Positions 1-15,200 of a DNA stretch of 60,000 nt are shown here, piece by piece. The notes beneath the pieces were generated by a model that worked only from the letters and a program-made list of their open reading frames with translations, ran no database searches and was not told the DNA's origin. The DNA is from Membranipora membranacea (lineage: Eukaryota > Bryozoa > Gymnolaemata > Cheilostomatida > Membraniporidae): NCBI GenBank assembly GCA_914767715.1, contig OU612068.1, positions 27,406,001 to 27,466,000 of the forward strand, written 5' to 3'. Position 1 is the stretch's first letter. Each line of letters opens with the position of its first letter. The position numbers and the translations under genes were made by a program.

Positions 1-201
1 TTGCAGTCAATGAGACCTGCAAGCCGATGCAGATTATAGTGCTGTTTTTTTATGTAGTATCCTTAGTTATTTATTTTTTCATAAATTGGTTCCCATTTTA
101 CTCAACAATATAATTTATATGATGTATCATACTTATTCAGTTTTAATTTGCAATTTTTGTTTCATGTCTCTAGTAGTTTTTATCTACCGATGTTATCGTA
201 G

Positions 202-3200
202 GTGCGACAAGGAATGCTGCCACATGTTCACTTACGGCAGCGGATCAAAGATAGGACAAAACGCAAAGGCTACATTGTGTGCTGACTCTGAGAGTGTGAC
301 ATTCTATACACAGAATGATGAGGCGTTCTGGGCACAGATTCATGTCGATCCTGCTCTACCAACTATTACAAGACCAACTGTGCAATTCTGCTTCAAGCAT
401 GTAGAATACTGTGAGTTCAGTAATATTTCATTTACAACTTTTTTAAAACAAAGCATTTAATGGTGTTTTGTTGGGATTGTGTGGAGGTCCGTAGTCGACA
501 GATTGATGGTATATGACGCTCTGGTGTGCAAGAGATTAATAGAGAACCTCTTGTAAAGCTGACCCTGCCTTCCTCTCTCTCGTTATATGTTTTTTTCTGT
601 GTTTTAGTGACTTATACGGCATTGGCTGGATCATTCGGACACACGCACACCTTTGATGACCTACACGATGTTATTTACTTTGTAAACGTTCCTGAAGGTT
701 ACAGAATACGTATTACTTTTCTAGACAAAGAAGTCGTAAGTTTGATAGTGATGTGGTGACATACAGCTTTAGTCTTAGGTTTGTTCTTGAGTAGTGGTAG
801 TAGTATTAGCAGTAGTAGGATGCAATTACATTTGTAACAACCACGGAGGTCATAGCCCTGTTTACACGTTTACAAAACCAAAAAAACCAAAACCCGTGGC
901 CGTGTGAACAGGGCTAGGGAGGTCATACTAGGTTGGATAGAAAGTCGATCGGGAATGTTTGGGAATAGGTTCAAAAATGACTACGCTGTAGTTGACCAGA
1001 TTTAGTAGATACTCAACAAGAAGTTTTTTATAACCATCTTTCTACAGGCTTCCATTGAATATTTTTAGTAATCACATTCCAATTGATATTATGACTAAAT
1101 TTGATGTCTATTGAAAACTGATACTGCGAGGACTATTTTTAGGATTCTGATTGTGAACACAAAGTTTTGCTAGGAGAAGACGACCCATTGTCTGTTCTAA
1201 ATATGGAGAACCCACCAGAGCCTGTTTGCTTGGGTGAAGAATCTGTGATAATAACCACAACCTCTAATGAATTCTGGACACTGTACACCACTGAGCCACA
1301 CCATCACTTTGACAGCACATTGCACTCTTCATATCAAGCATTCTCAGGTGAACTTCATTTTGTCACTGGTGGGATAACCCTTTCTGTTTCTCAAATCTCA
1401 ACCTTACTGGACCATGTCATATTGCAAATGTTGTCCTTATGTTAATACAGATAAGGCACATTCGTCAGCTTGAATCTGTGGAGAAATTTTTGAATTACAA
1501 ACTCACCTGTGTCTGTTATTGAGTTGCTGTCTTCTATTATGCGTTTGCAAGTTGATGTTTCTAGATTGTTGCCCTGTCATTCATTCAATAAACTCTTGCA
1601 TATTAATTCCAGGTTGTACCGACTTGACTTTGCCTATTAATGAGCCCCGCTCCGTTCTGTTTGACGAGGGTATGTGTGATATCACAGTAACCACAGCACC
1701 AGGCAGTATAATCAGGATTAACCTGCTGCTGGATCCTACAACGTCTGGTAAGTTTTAACCTGATCAAAATTTAGTGCTTTGATTAAGCATGGTGCACAGC
1801 AGTTCGATTTTCTAAACTTTTCTATATTTTTTCTTGATTTTTCTAGATTTTGTAGATTTATACGGGCTTCTATAGAATTTTTTTAGAGAGTTTTAGAATC
1901 CTCTAGGTTTTTAGTCTTTTAAATGTTTGATAATTGAATACTTCAGTTCATAGTTCCAAGTTTCGGAACGTTTTGCTTGACTTACAAATATTATATGAAT
2001 GATGTATTGCAGTGTCTGAAGGATATATTGGACAGATCAAGGTTGTGGACAAAGGAACTGGTAAAGTTCTCCTTGATGAGATTATAAAGGATAACTCCCC
2101 ACTCGCTGTGGTGTCTGATACTAATTCTATCAGTGTAGCATTCTCCGAGTTTATCGGAAGGAGAAAACGACAAGTCATAACTGAGTTAATAAACACTGAA
2201 GGCGCACTTATTCAGTTCTTAGCATTGGATGAGGCTCTTGGTGAGTAAAGCCGCATTGACATATCATGCAAATTACCACGCCAAAACAAAAGTGGAGGGT
2301 GGAGTGTTAACAAAACTTAAGTATTAGAATAACAATTAGTATTTTTGCTGCTCATAAAAAGAAAAAATTTGCTCAGTCTCTGGCTTTGATACAATACATT
2401 ACTTTCATTCTTACACGGCCAATATTTGTGTTAATGATGAAATTAATGTAAAATATTTGTCTCATTGACCTTGAATGTCCTCTGATGACATTGTTTTCCT
2501 CTGACTAGTGATCACTACCTGGCCTATCTTGGTGCTCCTGTCATCTGATACTCTTAGTTCTTATGTAACATTTGTTTTCGTTGTATCAGGGTGCCATATA
2601 GATCTGACAGATCATGAAGGGACGATATCATCAGAAAGATACACAGATTCCCTCTCCTATCAACCCAACACTCTCTGTACCTGGACTCTACCAATACCTG
2701 AGAACGCAGGAGAAAGATATCAGATAGACTTTGGATTACTGGTATGATTTATACGCTTATTGTTTTCTTTGTTATTTGGAAAAAACTCAATTGAATTACA
2801 CTGAATAAAAACAAGGATGCAACTGCAACCAAGTGTAGAACAACCAGCCTGGATACGAACTTTTTCCTCTTAATTAAAATGAAAGTGCTGACCAGCTGCT
2901 AACATGTATCTATGCATCAGTGTGTTGACCATTTATGATTGAGTTTGTATTTCCAAAATTTTCTGTTTCAGTTTGAGGTTGAGAAGAATGCACTTGGATA
3001 CTGTAATGACTTCATACTGCTTGTATACAGTGACGGGTCAGTAGGAGGCGGTCCTTATTGTGGGGACGTCGCACCTTTCACTATCTACACCAAAGTGAAC
3101 GAGAATGTTAGTATAGTGTTCTCTACTGATACTGTGACAGAGCAGAGAGGATGGACTCTTAACTACAAAACTGTGTTTGGTGAGTCCGAGTCTGAACAGT

Positions 3201-6200
3201 GCACACACTAGAATCAGTGTGAGAGAGGGGGGGACCAGAGCATTGTATTGCTTGCAGGGTGTAAGGTGATCGCATGGAGAAATACATATATAAAAAAAGT
3301 GTAATTATATATGTTGGAAAAAGTAACATCTTGGTTGTTGTGTTTCATTTGGATGATGATACAATGAGATACGTTTTGTCTTTAATGTTTCTTGTTGTTC
3401 TGCAGGTCTTGTACATGAAACAAACGGCATGATCACCAGCGAGAGCTACCCGTCTAACTATCCTCCAAACCTACATGTGACCTACGGTATCTCTGTACCA
3501 GAGGGTTACAGGGTATACCTCTACATCAAAGATATGGATATCGAGTTGTGTCAGCCGTGTAGGTCATGTGACTATATGGCTGTCTATGATGGGCTGACAC
3601 AGGAGGACCAAGTCGGACCGGTAAGTAGGTCACTATTTTGTCTAGTCCTTCCATTAAACATGCATAGATATAGAAACATAGAGCATTATTGTTTACTATC
3701 GAGGTAATATTTAATTGTCAAGAGGTTTAGAAAGGCTACAGTTTTGAAGTGTTACTCACTTTGAGTTCGGGAACCAGCAAGATATGGCCATGAGCCAATG
3801 TTTCTTATACTTTTTTTGGGTTTTTACAGGATTTTTGTGGACCAAAGCCTAGTAACAACCAGTATCTCTTCTCTGAAGGCAATCAGCTAAACATTGAGTT
3901 TAACTCTAATGAACTAGTTAGTGGCTCAGGCTTCAAAATCCTCTACAATGCATACAAAGGTAAGTTCAGCTTATAAGCTTGCACTATCTCTTGAGCAAAT
4001 TCTTTATAATCCATTTTAGACTGTTTATATATAAGATGAATCACTGTTGTGTTTAATATCATTTGGTTGATCAGAATAATTCCTCATTAGATACAACATT
4101 CTAATTGCAAAGCATTATCAGCTTACCTTTTGCTTTAATTGGATATAATTGCACACCAGGACTAAATGTGTAGAGAGTCATAGTCATACAAAGGAGGCAA
4201 GAATCCAACCAGGGAGTGTACCCAAAACTCCCTGCTATAGCTCCTTGGTCAAACAAATTTACTTTGTAAATCGCTCAACATTATTACAGATTGTGACGCC
4301 GTGTACACTGAGGAGTTTGGTCTCTTCACATCTCCCGGATACAGTCATTCTGGTATGAAAGCAGGCACTCAGTGCTCCTACTCTATACATGCTGAAGATG
4401 ATCAGACCATTGTACTTAAGTATACTGCCACGCTCGATTTAGCTCAGTGTGCTGGTGAATGTTGCAGCTATATCAGAGTGTCTCAAGGAGCTTATAAGGT
4501 TAGATCAATTGGGTATTCCTTTATATTCTTGAAACCTTAATTATACAACCTCATCTTATCATTGTAGTGAAGACTGGTAGACAGCTGAAGCTCTTGTTGC
4601 TAAACTTTTACCACTACGGATGCCAAAATCTCTTATTGCCAGAATATTTCTTGTGGTGAAGATTGGTTGTGAAGATGCCATGTGATTGATTTATGAAACA
4701 TAACTCTCATGTCCTTCAATTTCATTTTGTAATCAGTGTAGTTTATTTATTTGGTAGAATATGCCTTCCTCTTCTGGTAAGCAGTGTGGAGCTCTTTCAG
4801 CTGTCAGTGAAATGTCTACAGGCTCTGATCTAACAGTGGAGTTATCTGTAGCTGAAGGTGCTGATCCTCCAGCAGATCACGGATTCTACGCTATGTACTT
4901 CACCTATAAGAGTGAGTGGTAATGTGCCTAACTATATTCAGCCAATTCTACATCCACCCTGTCTTGTTTTAATTTAGATTCAATTGATTGGGTAGCTTTC
5001 ATAACAATCAATTGTAGTAATAGTAGGTGAATAGACCAATCTGGCATAACAATTTGATACAGTCACAAAATAGTTTATTTATGTTTGCGGCTCAAAAATG
5101 GAGCTTGAGTTCGGAATATCCGGCCGTATGGACCGAGAATATCTTGGCTTTACTTGAAGGTTAAACTCTGATGCAACAGAGCGTTATTGCAAATTTCTTC
5201 TGCCTATCAATGCAGAGACACTTGTTGTATTGGACAGGTATGTTTAGTGAACTGAGTGGGGTGATTACACTGCCCGATTCGCTGTTTGAACTTCATGAGG
5301 AATATCTGAACAATCTGTATCTCTCCTGGACTATAACAGTGGATGAGGATTACTCTCTAGAGCTAATGTTTACTGGAGAGTATGACCTACAACCAGGTAT
5401 ATATATTATATGTAGGCCTATATATTTTGTGATTTCCACTTTTGCCAAGAGTCAAATTAGGGAGGATTCCAAATCGCAGGCCACCATTACATCACTGATA
5501 TTTCATCTTGTTTTTTTCCGCTTAATTACCAAAGAATCATTGACATATAAACTGGTGCTTATCGACATCGTGAGATCAGGAACTCGTCGCGAGATCGGCT
5601 GACCAAATTACTTTGGATTTATAGCGCTAACTTTTATTACCTCGTATATCCTTGCATAGCTGCTGGATACTGCCTGGATACACTGGAGGTGTATCACTAT
5701 GAGTATGGAGCCAGTACCTGGTCACCACTCAGACCATCCAGTTACTTCTGTACAGACGGCGCTCATCCACAGAATTTATACTCATATAACAATAGAATGA
5801 GGATTGTGTTCCAATCAAATAACTGGAATGGAGCCTCAGGTTTTACTGCAGAATATCACGCTATACCAAGTAAGTAAGCTTGGGTGGGGGGGGGGGGAGA
5901 CAAGTTAGCTTGGATTGGGGGGAGGGACAAATAAACTTGGGTTGGGTTGACAAGTAAGCTTCATTAGGGGGGGGGGACAGGTTAACATTGAAAGTACGAC
6001 ATGTTAGCATTGCTTGGGTCAAATGGCTGCTCAATAGGACCTAGGAGGTAATTGTCACACTTGACCTCAGGCTATTTTACCTTTGGCCCATATTAAAACT
6101 GCTTTAAACCCAAGAATTAGTGTCCCGTGTTAGCCAGCACCAATATTAGCAAGCTGAGGGGAATTAATATAAGGTAATGATGACTGAGTGGCTAAATTGT

Positions 6201-9200
6201 TCGCTATTATTGAACTGTGCAGAATGGCAAACTTTCTCTCCCTTGAATACTGTATGCCTGTGGGGTCCCGATACTTCTGGCTATATTTTATTATTTTTAA
6301 GTGAAGGTATGTGATAGCCAATGTGATGGCTCTGATAACAGCCATCACATCGGCTATCTATTTTACGTTGTTCTGTGTTTTATTCAATATAATATTTTAT
6401 TCTCTGTAGGAACATTCAGAACTGCACCAGGAGGACTTGTCAGTTCTCTCCCCCTGTCATTACCTATATCAGGAGATGTAGAACAGGATTACTTCATACA
6501 GCTTCCTCCACAGTATTATATAGATCTGCACTTCACAGAATGGATTGGTGTGTATACACAAAGGGCATTATATTCTGTCGCTAAGAAATGAAAATTATGA
6601 AGATTTAATGTTTATGGACTCATAACAATGGTGCAACATACAGGTCTTTCGCAAAAAAAAACGTTATACCTCAATATCCCAGCAGCTGGCCTAAGCAGCC
6701 GGGGTCCAACTATGAGTGTTGGTGAGCAAGCTGGTGTTAGATTCAATCTTAAATTATCAAACAACTGCACTGTATATCAGGAAAACAAGATTTTGTTTTC
6801 ACCTTCAGGAATCAACTGTGAAGCTGCTGAGATGTCTATTGGTGAAGGTGATGAGATAAATGTACATACCTACTATGGCCTGGAGGAGTACTGCGGAGAG
6901 GTTCCCGCCCCTGTATTCAGTATATCCAACAAACTCTGGATTAGCTATGTGCAGAGAGCATTCAGTGCCTCGCCTGGTTGGTCAATTGCAAGTTTCAAGG
7001 CTGAATATGTGGCAGAGCTTAGAGTGAAGACATCTGAATGTACCATTTCATCTCCGGGGTACCCTGAGAAATACCCGAGCCATCTGGCTAGATCATGGTC
7101 TATTATCTCACCAAAAGGTACATACTCTTCAAAATGCTTTTGCAAATAGATCATCTTCGTATATGTTCATGTAATATTCTCATATTTCAATAGCTTCAAT
7201 TAAACCATTTTCGGCTCATTTAAACAAGATCATCAATCCTTTAATTGAACTGTCCTAATATCATACCATTTACACTTCAGGTTTTGTTGTACGTATTGTT
7301 GTTCTCGCTCTGGATATACCATCACCCGACTACGTACTGCTTGGTCACGGGATAAATCATCACGAGAATACCGCCATAAGGTGGAACGACAGCACTACCC
7401 TGCCTTACAGCCCGATATACTCAACAGGCAACGAGATGTGGGTCTGGTTCTACTCTCATGATGACAACCAAACTGGTACTGGATTTTCATTTGACTTCAC
7501 CTTTGAACAAAGTGAGTGGTATATATAGTTATGTTTCCTTTCTGAATTCCTAGAAGTTTGTGTTTCTTCTTCGTTGGGTGTCCATTCCTTTCTCTTGTAT
7601 CATATCCATCTTAATTCTCAGCAAGCCCAAATATGTGCAGCAACTTAAAGCCATAATGCCTGATAGACATCAGTTTATAAAATTAATAAAAATAGAACAC
7701 GCGCACCCTGTACTTGATCACCTGCATAAGACTGAAGGGCCTGGGGTATTGAAGACCAGTCTCAGCTTCATTTTATAATTTTACCTTTACTAATATGGAA
7801 TACATACCTCAGTGTTAACCTTTTTAATTGTTTTATTAGGAGAATTTGAATACCCAGCTGCGGTGTTTAGCTCTTCAGTGGATCAGAACGGGTATTATGT
7901 ATTGAATCTGAATGAGACTTGGATAGCTCATGTGAGAGATGGTAGGACAATACTGCTGAACATCACCATAGACCTTCCCTATCAGCTTATCTGTGAGGCA
8001 GCAAACCTGACCGTCAGCGGCGTGATAAGAGAGCTCGTAGGTCATTGTGGAGAAAGAGTCGGTAAGTTGGGCAAGATAGATCACATTATATAAAGTAGAA
8101 CTCAGAAAGAACGGACAAGATTTGGGATTCATCACCCAACAGCCGAATCTTTTGGAGTTCATCAATGTCACCTTTCATAGAGAGCTGAGAACTTGTATCA
8201 ATGTAAAGATAAAGCAAACTGATGGCATTTACGGACAGAATCATTGAATTTGTGTCTCTCTCATGAAATTCCCATTTCTGCTTATATTGCAGAAACTTTA
8301 TTGGAGACAGAAGACAATCATTTCAGTATAACTCTACAGACAAATGGTGATGTGGCTACAAGATACGACCATAGAGGTATGAGTTGAATGTTCCAGTATA
8401 ATGGGGAAGAAACATATTTGAATGAGACTGTAGGCGTGTGAGGCGTGTGTACACAGTGATATACTGTGATATGTTTTCCTTTGATAGCAGAGCCATAGTT
8501 CTAGTTGAGGCAGGGAGTCACTGCCTCAACTAGAAAGCTACATACAGCGGCATAAAAAGACTAGTTGAACAATCCATGTCAGAATCAGCTCATCTGGGAC
8601 TTCCATTTGCTTATTATAAGGCTTAAATTGCTCAGGGAGGAGATTATTGGTGTTGCGGTCTTTTGCCTCGCCTACCATTTTCTTCTGAACTATGGCCCTG
8701 GATAGTCAGCGCTCCTTCTTATATATGAGCTCAATGCCGGAACATTATGTATATAAAGTTAAACCACAACTGTTATCCAAAAATCTTCCTTCCTCTCCTC
8801 TATTTGTGTTTGTTTTTAAAATATTTCACCACCAATCCGCCTGTTGTTGCTATGAGCTATGAGCTATGAGCGTGTATGCAAAAGTACTGGTTTTAATGTA
8901 GAACAGCATCCCTTCTTTACAACTATGATAGCTTTCTTAACTTGCTGTATTTATAATATTGGTTTTATTTGTTTTAGGTTTTACTGTCTCCTACGCCTAT
9001 AAACCACTGAATGGAGACTGTCACTTTGAGCACACCTTATGTGACTATCACAATAAATACCCTATTGAGTGGGAGATCGGTGTTGGACAATCTACTATAC
9101 CAGGCACTGGTCAAATCACAGATAGCAGGTGAGCAACATCTATGTATCATTCAGTCAACAATTTAGTTAAAGACTACCCAAAGACCAAATGCATGTTATA

Positions 9201-12200
9201 GTCAGGCAGTTACTTATGATAAAGTCATGTCAGATTCGCATGGTAAAAAAATTCAATTGTCTTCTCGGTATGAATTATTGATAGTGGAAAAAGTGCCTCA
9301 CATAAGGGAAAATAATTCTCATTCTCTATATTATGATGTCACAGTTAACGCGCACTTCCTGTTCACTATCAACATCATAATGCAGAGAATGAGAGTTGCC
9401 TTCCATTATGGGACACTTTTTCCACCATCCAATGTGCAATATTTCTCCGACTACTTTATCTCAAACACGCCTTCGTTTCTCAAACAGGAAAGAAACAATA
9501 CATTTAAAATTTCATTGATACAAAACAGTTAAATAAGGAGAAATAAGGAGATAATCAATTTCAATCTAATATAGAGCTTCTCATATCCTGTCGTAGATCT
9601 CTGGTTGGAAGGTAATAGCTTATATTTAAAATAAATCACTTTAGAAAAGTAGGGTGTCCATCTAGTCATGATGGTCTGTTGTTGTAGATTTGAGGCCGTA
9701 CCCGAGGCGCATATAGGAGATCACTATTTAATAGTACATGCTGCCGGACACTGGCCTGGTGAGAAAGCTGCCGTAGTGAGTCCAATGTTTGAGAGAGGTC
9801 AGCGGACAATCAGCTTCTCTTATCTCATGAGAGGTTAGTGTTATACAGTAATGGGCTATAAGCTACCAGATTTATCAATCAATGGTGGACACTTGTTTCA
9901 GATTTTCTTTATTCTCTTCGCTGCCAGCATAAAAAAAATGCTAGTATTGTGTGACCAGAAAATCAAAAAAACTAATGAAAAAACAGATATAAATGTAATG
10001 GAAAAGAAATCTGTTTTTTCATTAGTTTTTTTGATTTTCTGGTCACACAACACTAGCATTTTTTTTCTCCATCTACTCTGGCATTAACAATGTGATTAGA
10101 TTAATTTCATGTTTGCAAATTGGCTTCCGATTTTTTTCACAAGTTTGAAAAATATTGTGTTGCAGCCATATTTTCATATGACCCGCAAAGCGAGCAGATA
10201 GAAAATACACTATGCAATTCGGTGTAATTGTTAGATTTTATGGGATAGTTCGCAGGGTATGGACTCTGTTGCCCTAGGGTGGTGAATGGAAAGCATGAGT
10301 GGTTTATGTTGAGGGGACAATTATCCATTTTCTCCAAAAAGACAATTACTCATTTTATATTAGCTTAATCTTTATTTCAGGACCGGAAGTTGGCACTTTG
10401 AGACTGTTACAAGTAGCATGTACGGAGGACGGAGAGTTTGTGGGAGAACCTAAGCCTATCTGGAGTAAAACTGGGCAGCAGTCCGATGAATGGTTACATG
10501 TCGAAGACTTCCCAGCCTCTGGCAACTCTACATTCTATGCGGTTAGTTATCTCAATTCAAAGTTCCATTTTGAATGTTTATATATGCCTCTCCATTTATC
10601 ACATGTATTTACTTTGTTTTACCCAACCAACTATTCACATTTTAAAAACTGCCTGTAAAATTTTACATATTGCATGTCACACATTACATTGTATTGGGGT
10701 TTGAGGTCGATACATTTTATGTGTGGACCGATAACACCATATATATATATAAATGGATACTTTGTAAATGATTTTTATACAGTGCAGTTCCCTTAATTGA
10801 AACCTCTATGAACCATAAAATTTGTTCTAATTAAGCAGACTCTGAATTAAGTGACATTAGAATGCATTGAGATCTGGCTGAAGGGCCAAATTTCCTTGTC
10901 TGAATTCACAGGAGTTCTAAATTTAAAGTCTGAATTAACCAGCTAACACTGGAAGTAAGGGTTAGTGCTTTATTTCCATTTCAGCTGATATTTGAGGTGA
11001 CACTAGGTTCAGGCGACACTGATATTCTCCGACAGATCGTAGCTGGAGACATACTTATAGATGATATCTACGTGGAGGACGTGGACTATGAGGATTGTCG
11101 AAGAGATATAAGTAAGATTCTGACCACGGCAGCTCATCTCTACATACCATGCAATTTGTTTTGGGTAAAGCCCCCCAATATCATCATTGTCATATGGAGC
11201 GTCTGGTGCATTTTCTCTGAATGGAAATATAAGTTCAAGCCGACTTAGATCAGAAAGTCGTTTTTTTATTTGTAATCTCACCTGCCGCTACAATCTCCCT
11301 TATTTTTCAGCCCCGCATTACTGTTTTAATGGAGGAAGATGCACTGCTGTGTCAGAGTTACTCGACCCGAGAGGTTTTATTTGTATCTGTCCATACGTCG
11401 AATTCTACGGAGAATGGTGTGAGAAGATCGTATCTAACTGTGATGTTGGTAGGTTGAAAATAAGTACAATCCTTCATTGGGTGCATATATACGGAATCAA
11501 GATGACCTGCTGTATGTGTGACTGTAAAGTGAACTAAACTGGCAGTATGTGTAGGTCAATAAAGGATGTACGTACTGAGTCACTAGACTATGTATGTCCA
11601 GTGATAGGGTGTAGTGTAGGCTTAACTTACTATAAAAATTACAGCCGGAATGTGCAACAGTGTAGCATGTAATATATCATCTTATACATAACCTTTTGCA
11701 GACTCGTGCTCTGGCCGTGGGGCATGTTATGAGAACCCGAACGCTTATCTTGGGTTCTGGTGTACATGTGACGCTGGTTACACAGGCTTGTTCTGTGAAG
11801 ACGAGGTCAACGAGTGTGAAACACTGAATAAGGACACATATGACACTTGTGCGACACATGGCACTTGTGTGGATATGGTCAACGGCTATCGCTGTCAATG
11901 TGATGACGATTTCTATGGTAGGCAGCTACACATTCTATTACTTTCTCAATTTGTCCAAATTTAGGGTTGATTACAATTTTCCACGTTATGTGCTCATCAG
12001 ATTTCTCTGAGCTGTAGCGATAATGCCACCATGTTTAAAAGACCAACCTATATATCAAGCTCTGGTTGGAAGAATGTAAGTTTGTTAATAGTCCAGTCGC
12101 AACTTTGCACAATAATCATCCTGTACTGGTTTGGTCACAAGCTTGATTAACAGGACTTTAAAATTATTTTTCTTCGCCTTTATTCCTGATTGATAATTAA

Positions 12201-15200
12201 TTCTATTACACTGGTAGCTTGTCTTGTCTCGTGACATCATATCCTGTATGGATCATCAGCTTGTCTCATGACATCATATCCTGTATGGATCATCAGCTTG
12301 TCTCATGACATCATATCCTGTATGGATCATCAGCTTGTCTCATGACATCATATCCTGTATGGATCATCAGCTTGTCTCGTGACATCATATCCTGTATGGA
12401 TCATCAGCTTGTCTCATGACATCATATCCTGTATGGATCATCAGCTTGTCTCATGACATCATATCCTGTATGGATCATCAGCTTGTCTCGTATTTTGTCA
12501 GGGGAGTTGTGTGAGGAGCAGTACCTGCCTTGTGAGACGAGAGATAAGCCATGTGGAGCTGTAGAGAGAGGCGAGTGTGTGGACTTAGTCGGTGTGGATA
12601 GCTACAGATGTATCTGCCTACCTCCGTATACCGGTTAGTGTGCATCTCTATATACGGTCAGAGAATCTGCAAACATCTCTATGTGCGGTGGTAAAGGGTC
12701 ACAGAGGGTCAAGAGTTAGCTTTTCATGACAAAAGTGAAAGCTATTACTTGTCAGGTCAGGTAGATACATCACCCAGTTAGCTTGTCGGCGATGTACTTT
12801 GCAGTGCAGATAAGAACACTCATTGTCATTTATTTCATCCTTCATCAGACATCAGTATACATAACATGATGCATTACGATTTTTGTTTTATGTGTGGTCT
12901 TGTGTCATTTATGATTTGATCAGCAAATAAAATTGTATATATATATATATATATACATTATCTTTATTTCATCCCTCGTCAGGTGAGCACTGTGAGACTG
13001 TAGACCAAACAAGTCACTGTGGAGTGAGCACATGTAACAGGACAGATCATCACGCTGTCTGTATAGATACTGGTATGTCAGCGTACTGTGAATGTTCAGC
13101 AGGTTATTATGGAGAGACCTGTAGAACCAGGACAGACTACTGTAAAGGTGACTGATACTCTCTGTATTCCTAGATTTCCAAGCAGTTTATGTCTTTGATG
13201 TTTCAAATATGGTTAATTTAGCTTGTGTTCAAATAAGTCCACTTTCGCAAGATGAGCTTCTTTGTGAACTTTGCAATGACCGATGTGCACAATATTTTTG
13301 TTCTAACTAGTTAGTTAAATCTTTTATTTCATGTAATAATGAACCTCAAAATTACACGAAGGAACTAAAAATGGCCTATTTTGAAGGCAAATGTGTACAA
13401 AGAATGTAAAATTGAACAACAAAAAATATATGTTCTTCTAGGCTATTTTGAATGAAAATATATGCGAAAATTCTAATGTATTATTATGCTAGTGATATGA
13501 GATGATGGTGGAGCACCTGAGGTAGTTCTTTCGATAATCTGAATATTATCATACTACTAAGACTGACAGATACGGCTCATTTGATTATATTTTGAATGAC
13601 AGGGCTATTTGAAAATATGAAAGGCTGGCTTGGTGATTTTGACAATTGAATGCCCACGTGCTTAGCACCTCGCACTTTTAGACTAGGATGTAGGGGTACC
13701 CAACCTTTTTTTTAAGGAAATGAAGCCCATAGCACCTGACGCCGTGGTCATTATTTCGACATAGTTACATGCCGTAATGAGTAGAATAGTTGAGTATTAA
13801 GAGAGTTTGGTGTGGAGGGTGCATGTGAGAGTGAAATGACTAGAATTGCTTATTTTAGCATATATTCTAGTTGTGATGGTTTTATACAGGTAGCCTCTGA
13901 AAAATAATTTTGTGTGTGTAGTTCTGAGTACCACTCTTTGGTAATAATGTAGAATATAAATGTGAAATATTATAATTATTGTGAATATTCAAAGGTTTTA
14001 ACTATGGCAACCGGTTATAATGGAAAGGCTACCAGTGTCAGCCAACTGTATTTATGACACATTTTAATATTCCTCGGATGTTTTCCAGGAACGACATGTC
14101 ACTTTGGTGGTACGTGTGTCCTTGAGGAAGGTGATGTTGGATTTCACTGCCTCTGTCAACCTGGATATACAGGATTACTTTGTGAGAGGGAGATAGATAA
14201 CTGTGAGGATATGCCATGCAGTGATATCGGTAAGTGAATGTATTACATAAAAGCATACATGGCATAGCTTTTAATATATAAATTATAAGTATTTATATGA
14301 TCATGGGTCCTGCTCATGTTCTGAGATACTTCATCAAATTGTTGTTTAGTACGGAACAATGCAACGAGAGATAATTCATAGACCATGGAGAGTCACTTTC
14401 GATCCCACAGGGGTCATATGTGTTTGGGCTACACTTTTTATAACAATACAAAAGAAACATTGGATTTTGGTCGATTACATTGCTAATATAAGTGCTATTC
14501 ACCTGGAACTCATAGTGTTGATATATTTGCTGACAATGTGTTTTGCAGGTTCGAGATGGTGTGAGAGTAAAGATGGCGATGAGTTCCACTGTGCCTGCAG
14601 AGATGGATATGAAGGTACTCTTATTTTATTTACATTGTACTTTTCTTATGATGGGAGGGAGGGAGTTACTATGATGTCTGAGTTAGTTCCAAAATCACAT
14701 AACAAAGGCCACAGCAACACCTTGAGCTGTATCACCACTGTGACTGTTGCCAACCATAGCCAGAATTCTATACCCCGAGATCAGTGGTCAAGCATTCGCT
14801 ACCATCAGACTTTTGCTCTCTAATTTCTCGAAAAAATTTACAGGAGAGAGATGTGAGTCTGTTACAGATTACTGCCGATCATCACCTTGTTACTCTGGCA
14901 GCACATGTACCCCCATCCTCCTGGGCTACGAGTGCCACTGTCCTACAGCCTTTACTGGATTAGACTGTGATACCATGATAGACTACTGTTCTTCACATCC
15001 TTGCCTCAATGAGGGGTCATGTATGTCTAGAGAAAGTAGCTTTGAATGTCACTGCCCTAGAGGATATGAGGGACTGAGGTATGTAGTATTTTGTGGCAGC
15101 ATCTGAAATCACCTTGTATATACACTGCATTATGTAAGGAGTAGCCCTAATAGCAAGACCTAATCAAACCCTGGAAATACAATTTTAAATAGATGGATAA

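Larger units (their letters stand above)
202..9012 (+). other. CUB-domain array of the membrane protein (about ten modules, first one partial)
   Basis: Exons: 202-410, 608-735, 1143-1347, 1613-1747, 2013-2240, 2590-2741, 2972-3179, 3406-3620, 3830-3959, 4290-4498, 4758-4911, 5238-5396, 5660-5869, 6410-6547, 6809-7117, 7281-7511, 7840-8061, 8293-8376 and the start of 8978-9128. Each CUB is encoded by an N-half and a C-half exon; module borders are phase 1 and several mid-module introns are phase 0. The clearest module is 3406-3959, with [28 protein letters not shown] and [10 protein letters not shown], a classic CUB signature. Others keep only parts of it: 2590-3179 has [15 protein letters not shown] and GWTLNY; 5660-5869 has [11 protein letters not shown]. 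The modules at 7840-8376 and 608-1347 are divergent. Calcium-site residues are not obvious in every copy. Exon 5238 uses the second of two nearby AGs because only that acceptor keeps phase. Confidence 0.8.

Noticed and set aside
5216-5237. Upstream acceptor CAATGCAG for the exon ending at 5396
   Set aside because: It breaks reading phase with exon 4758-4911; the acceptor at 5236-5237 keeps it.
6628-6808. Open frame directly upstream of exon 6809
   Set aside because: It is intron: a good acceptor (TTTTCACCTTCAG) precedes 6809, and phase from exon 6410-6547 fits only the splice.
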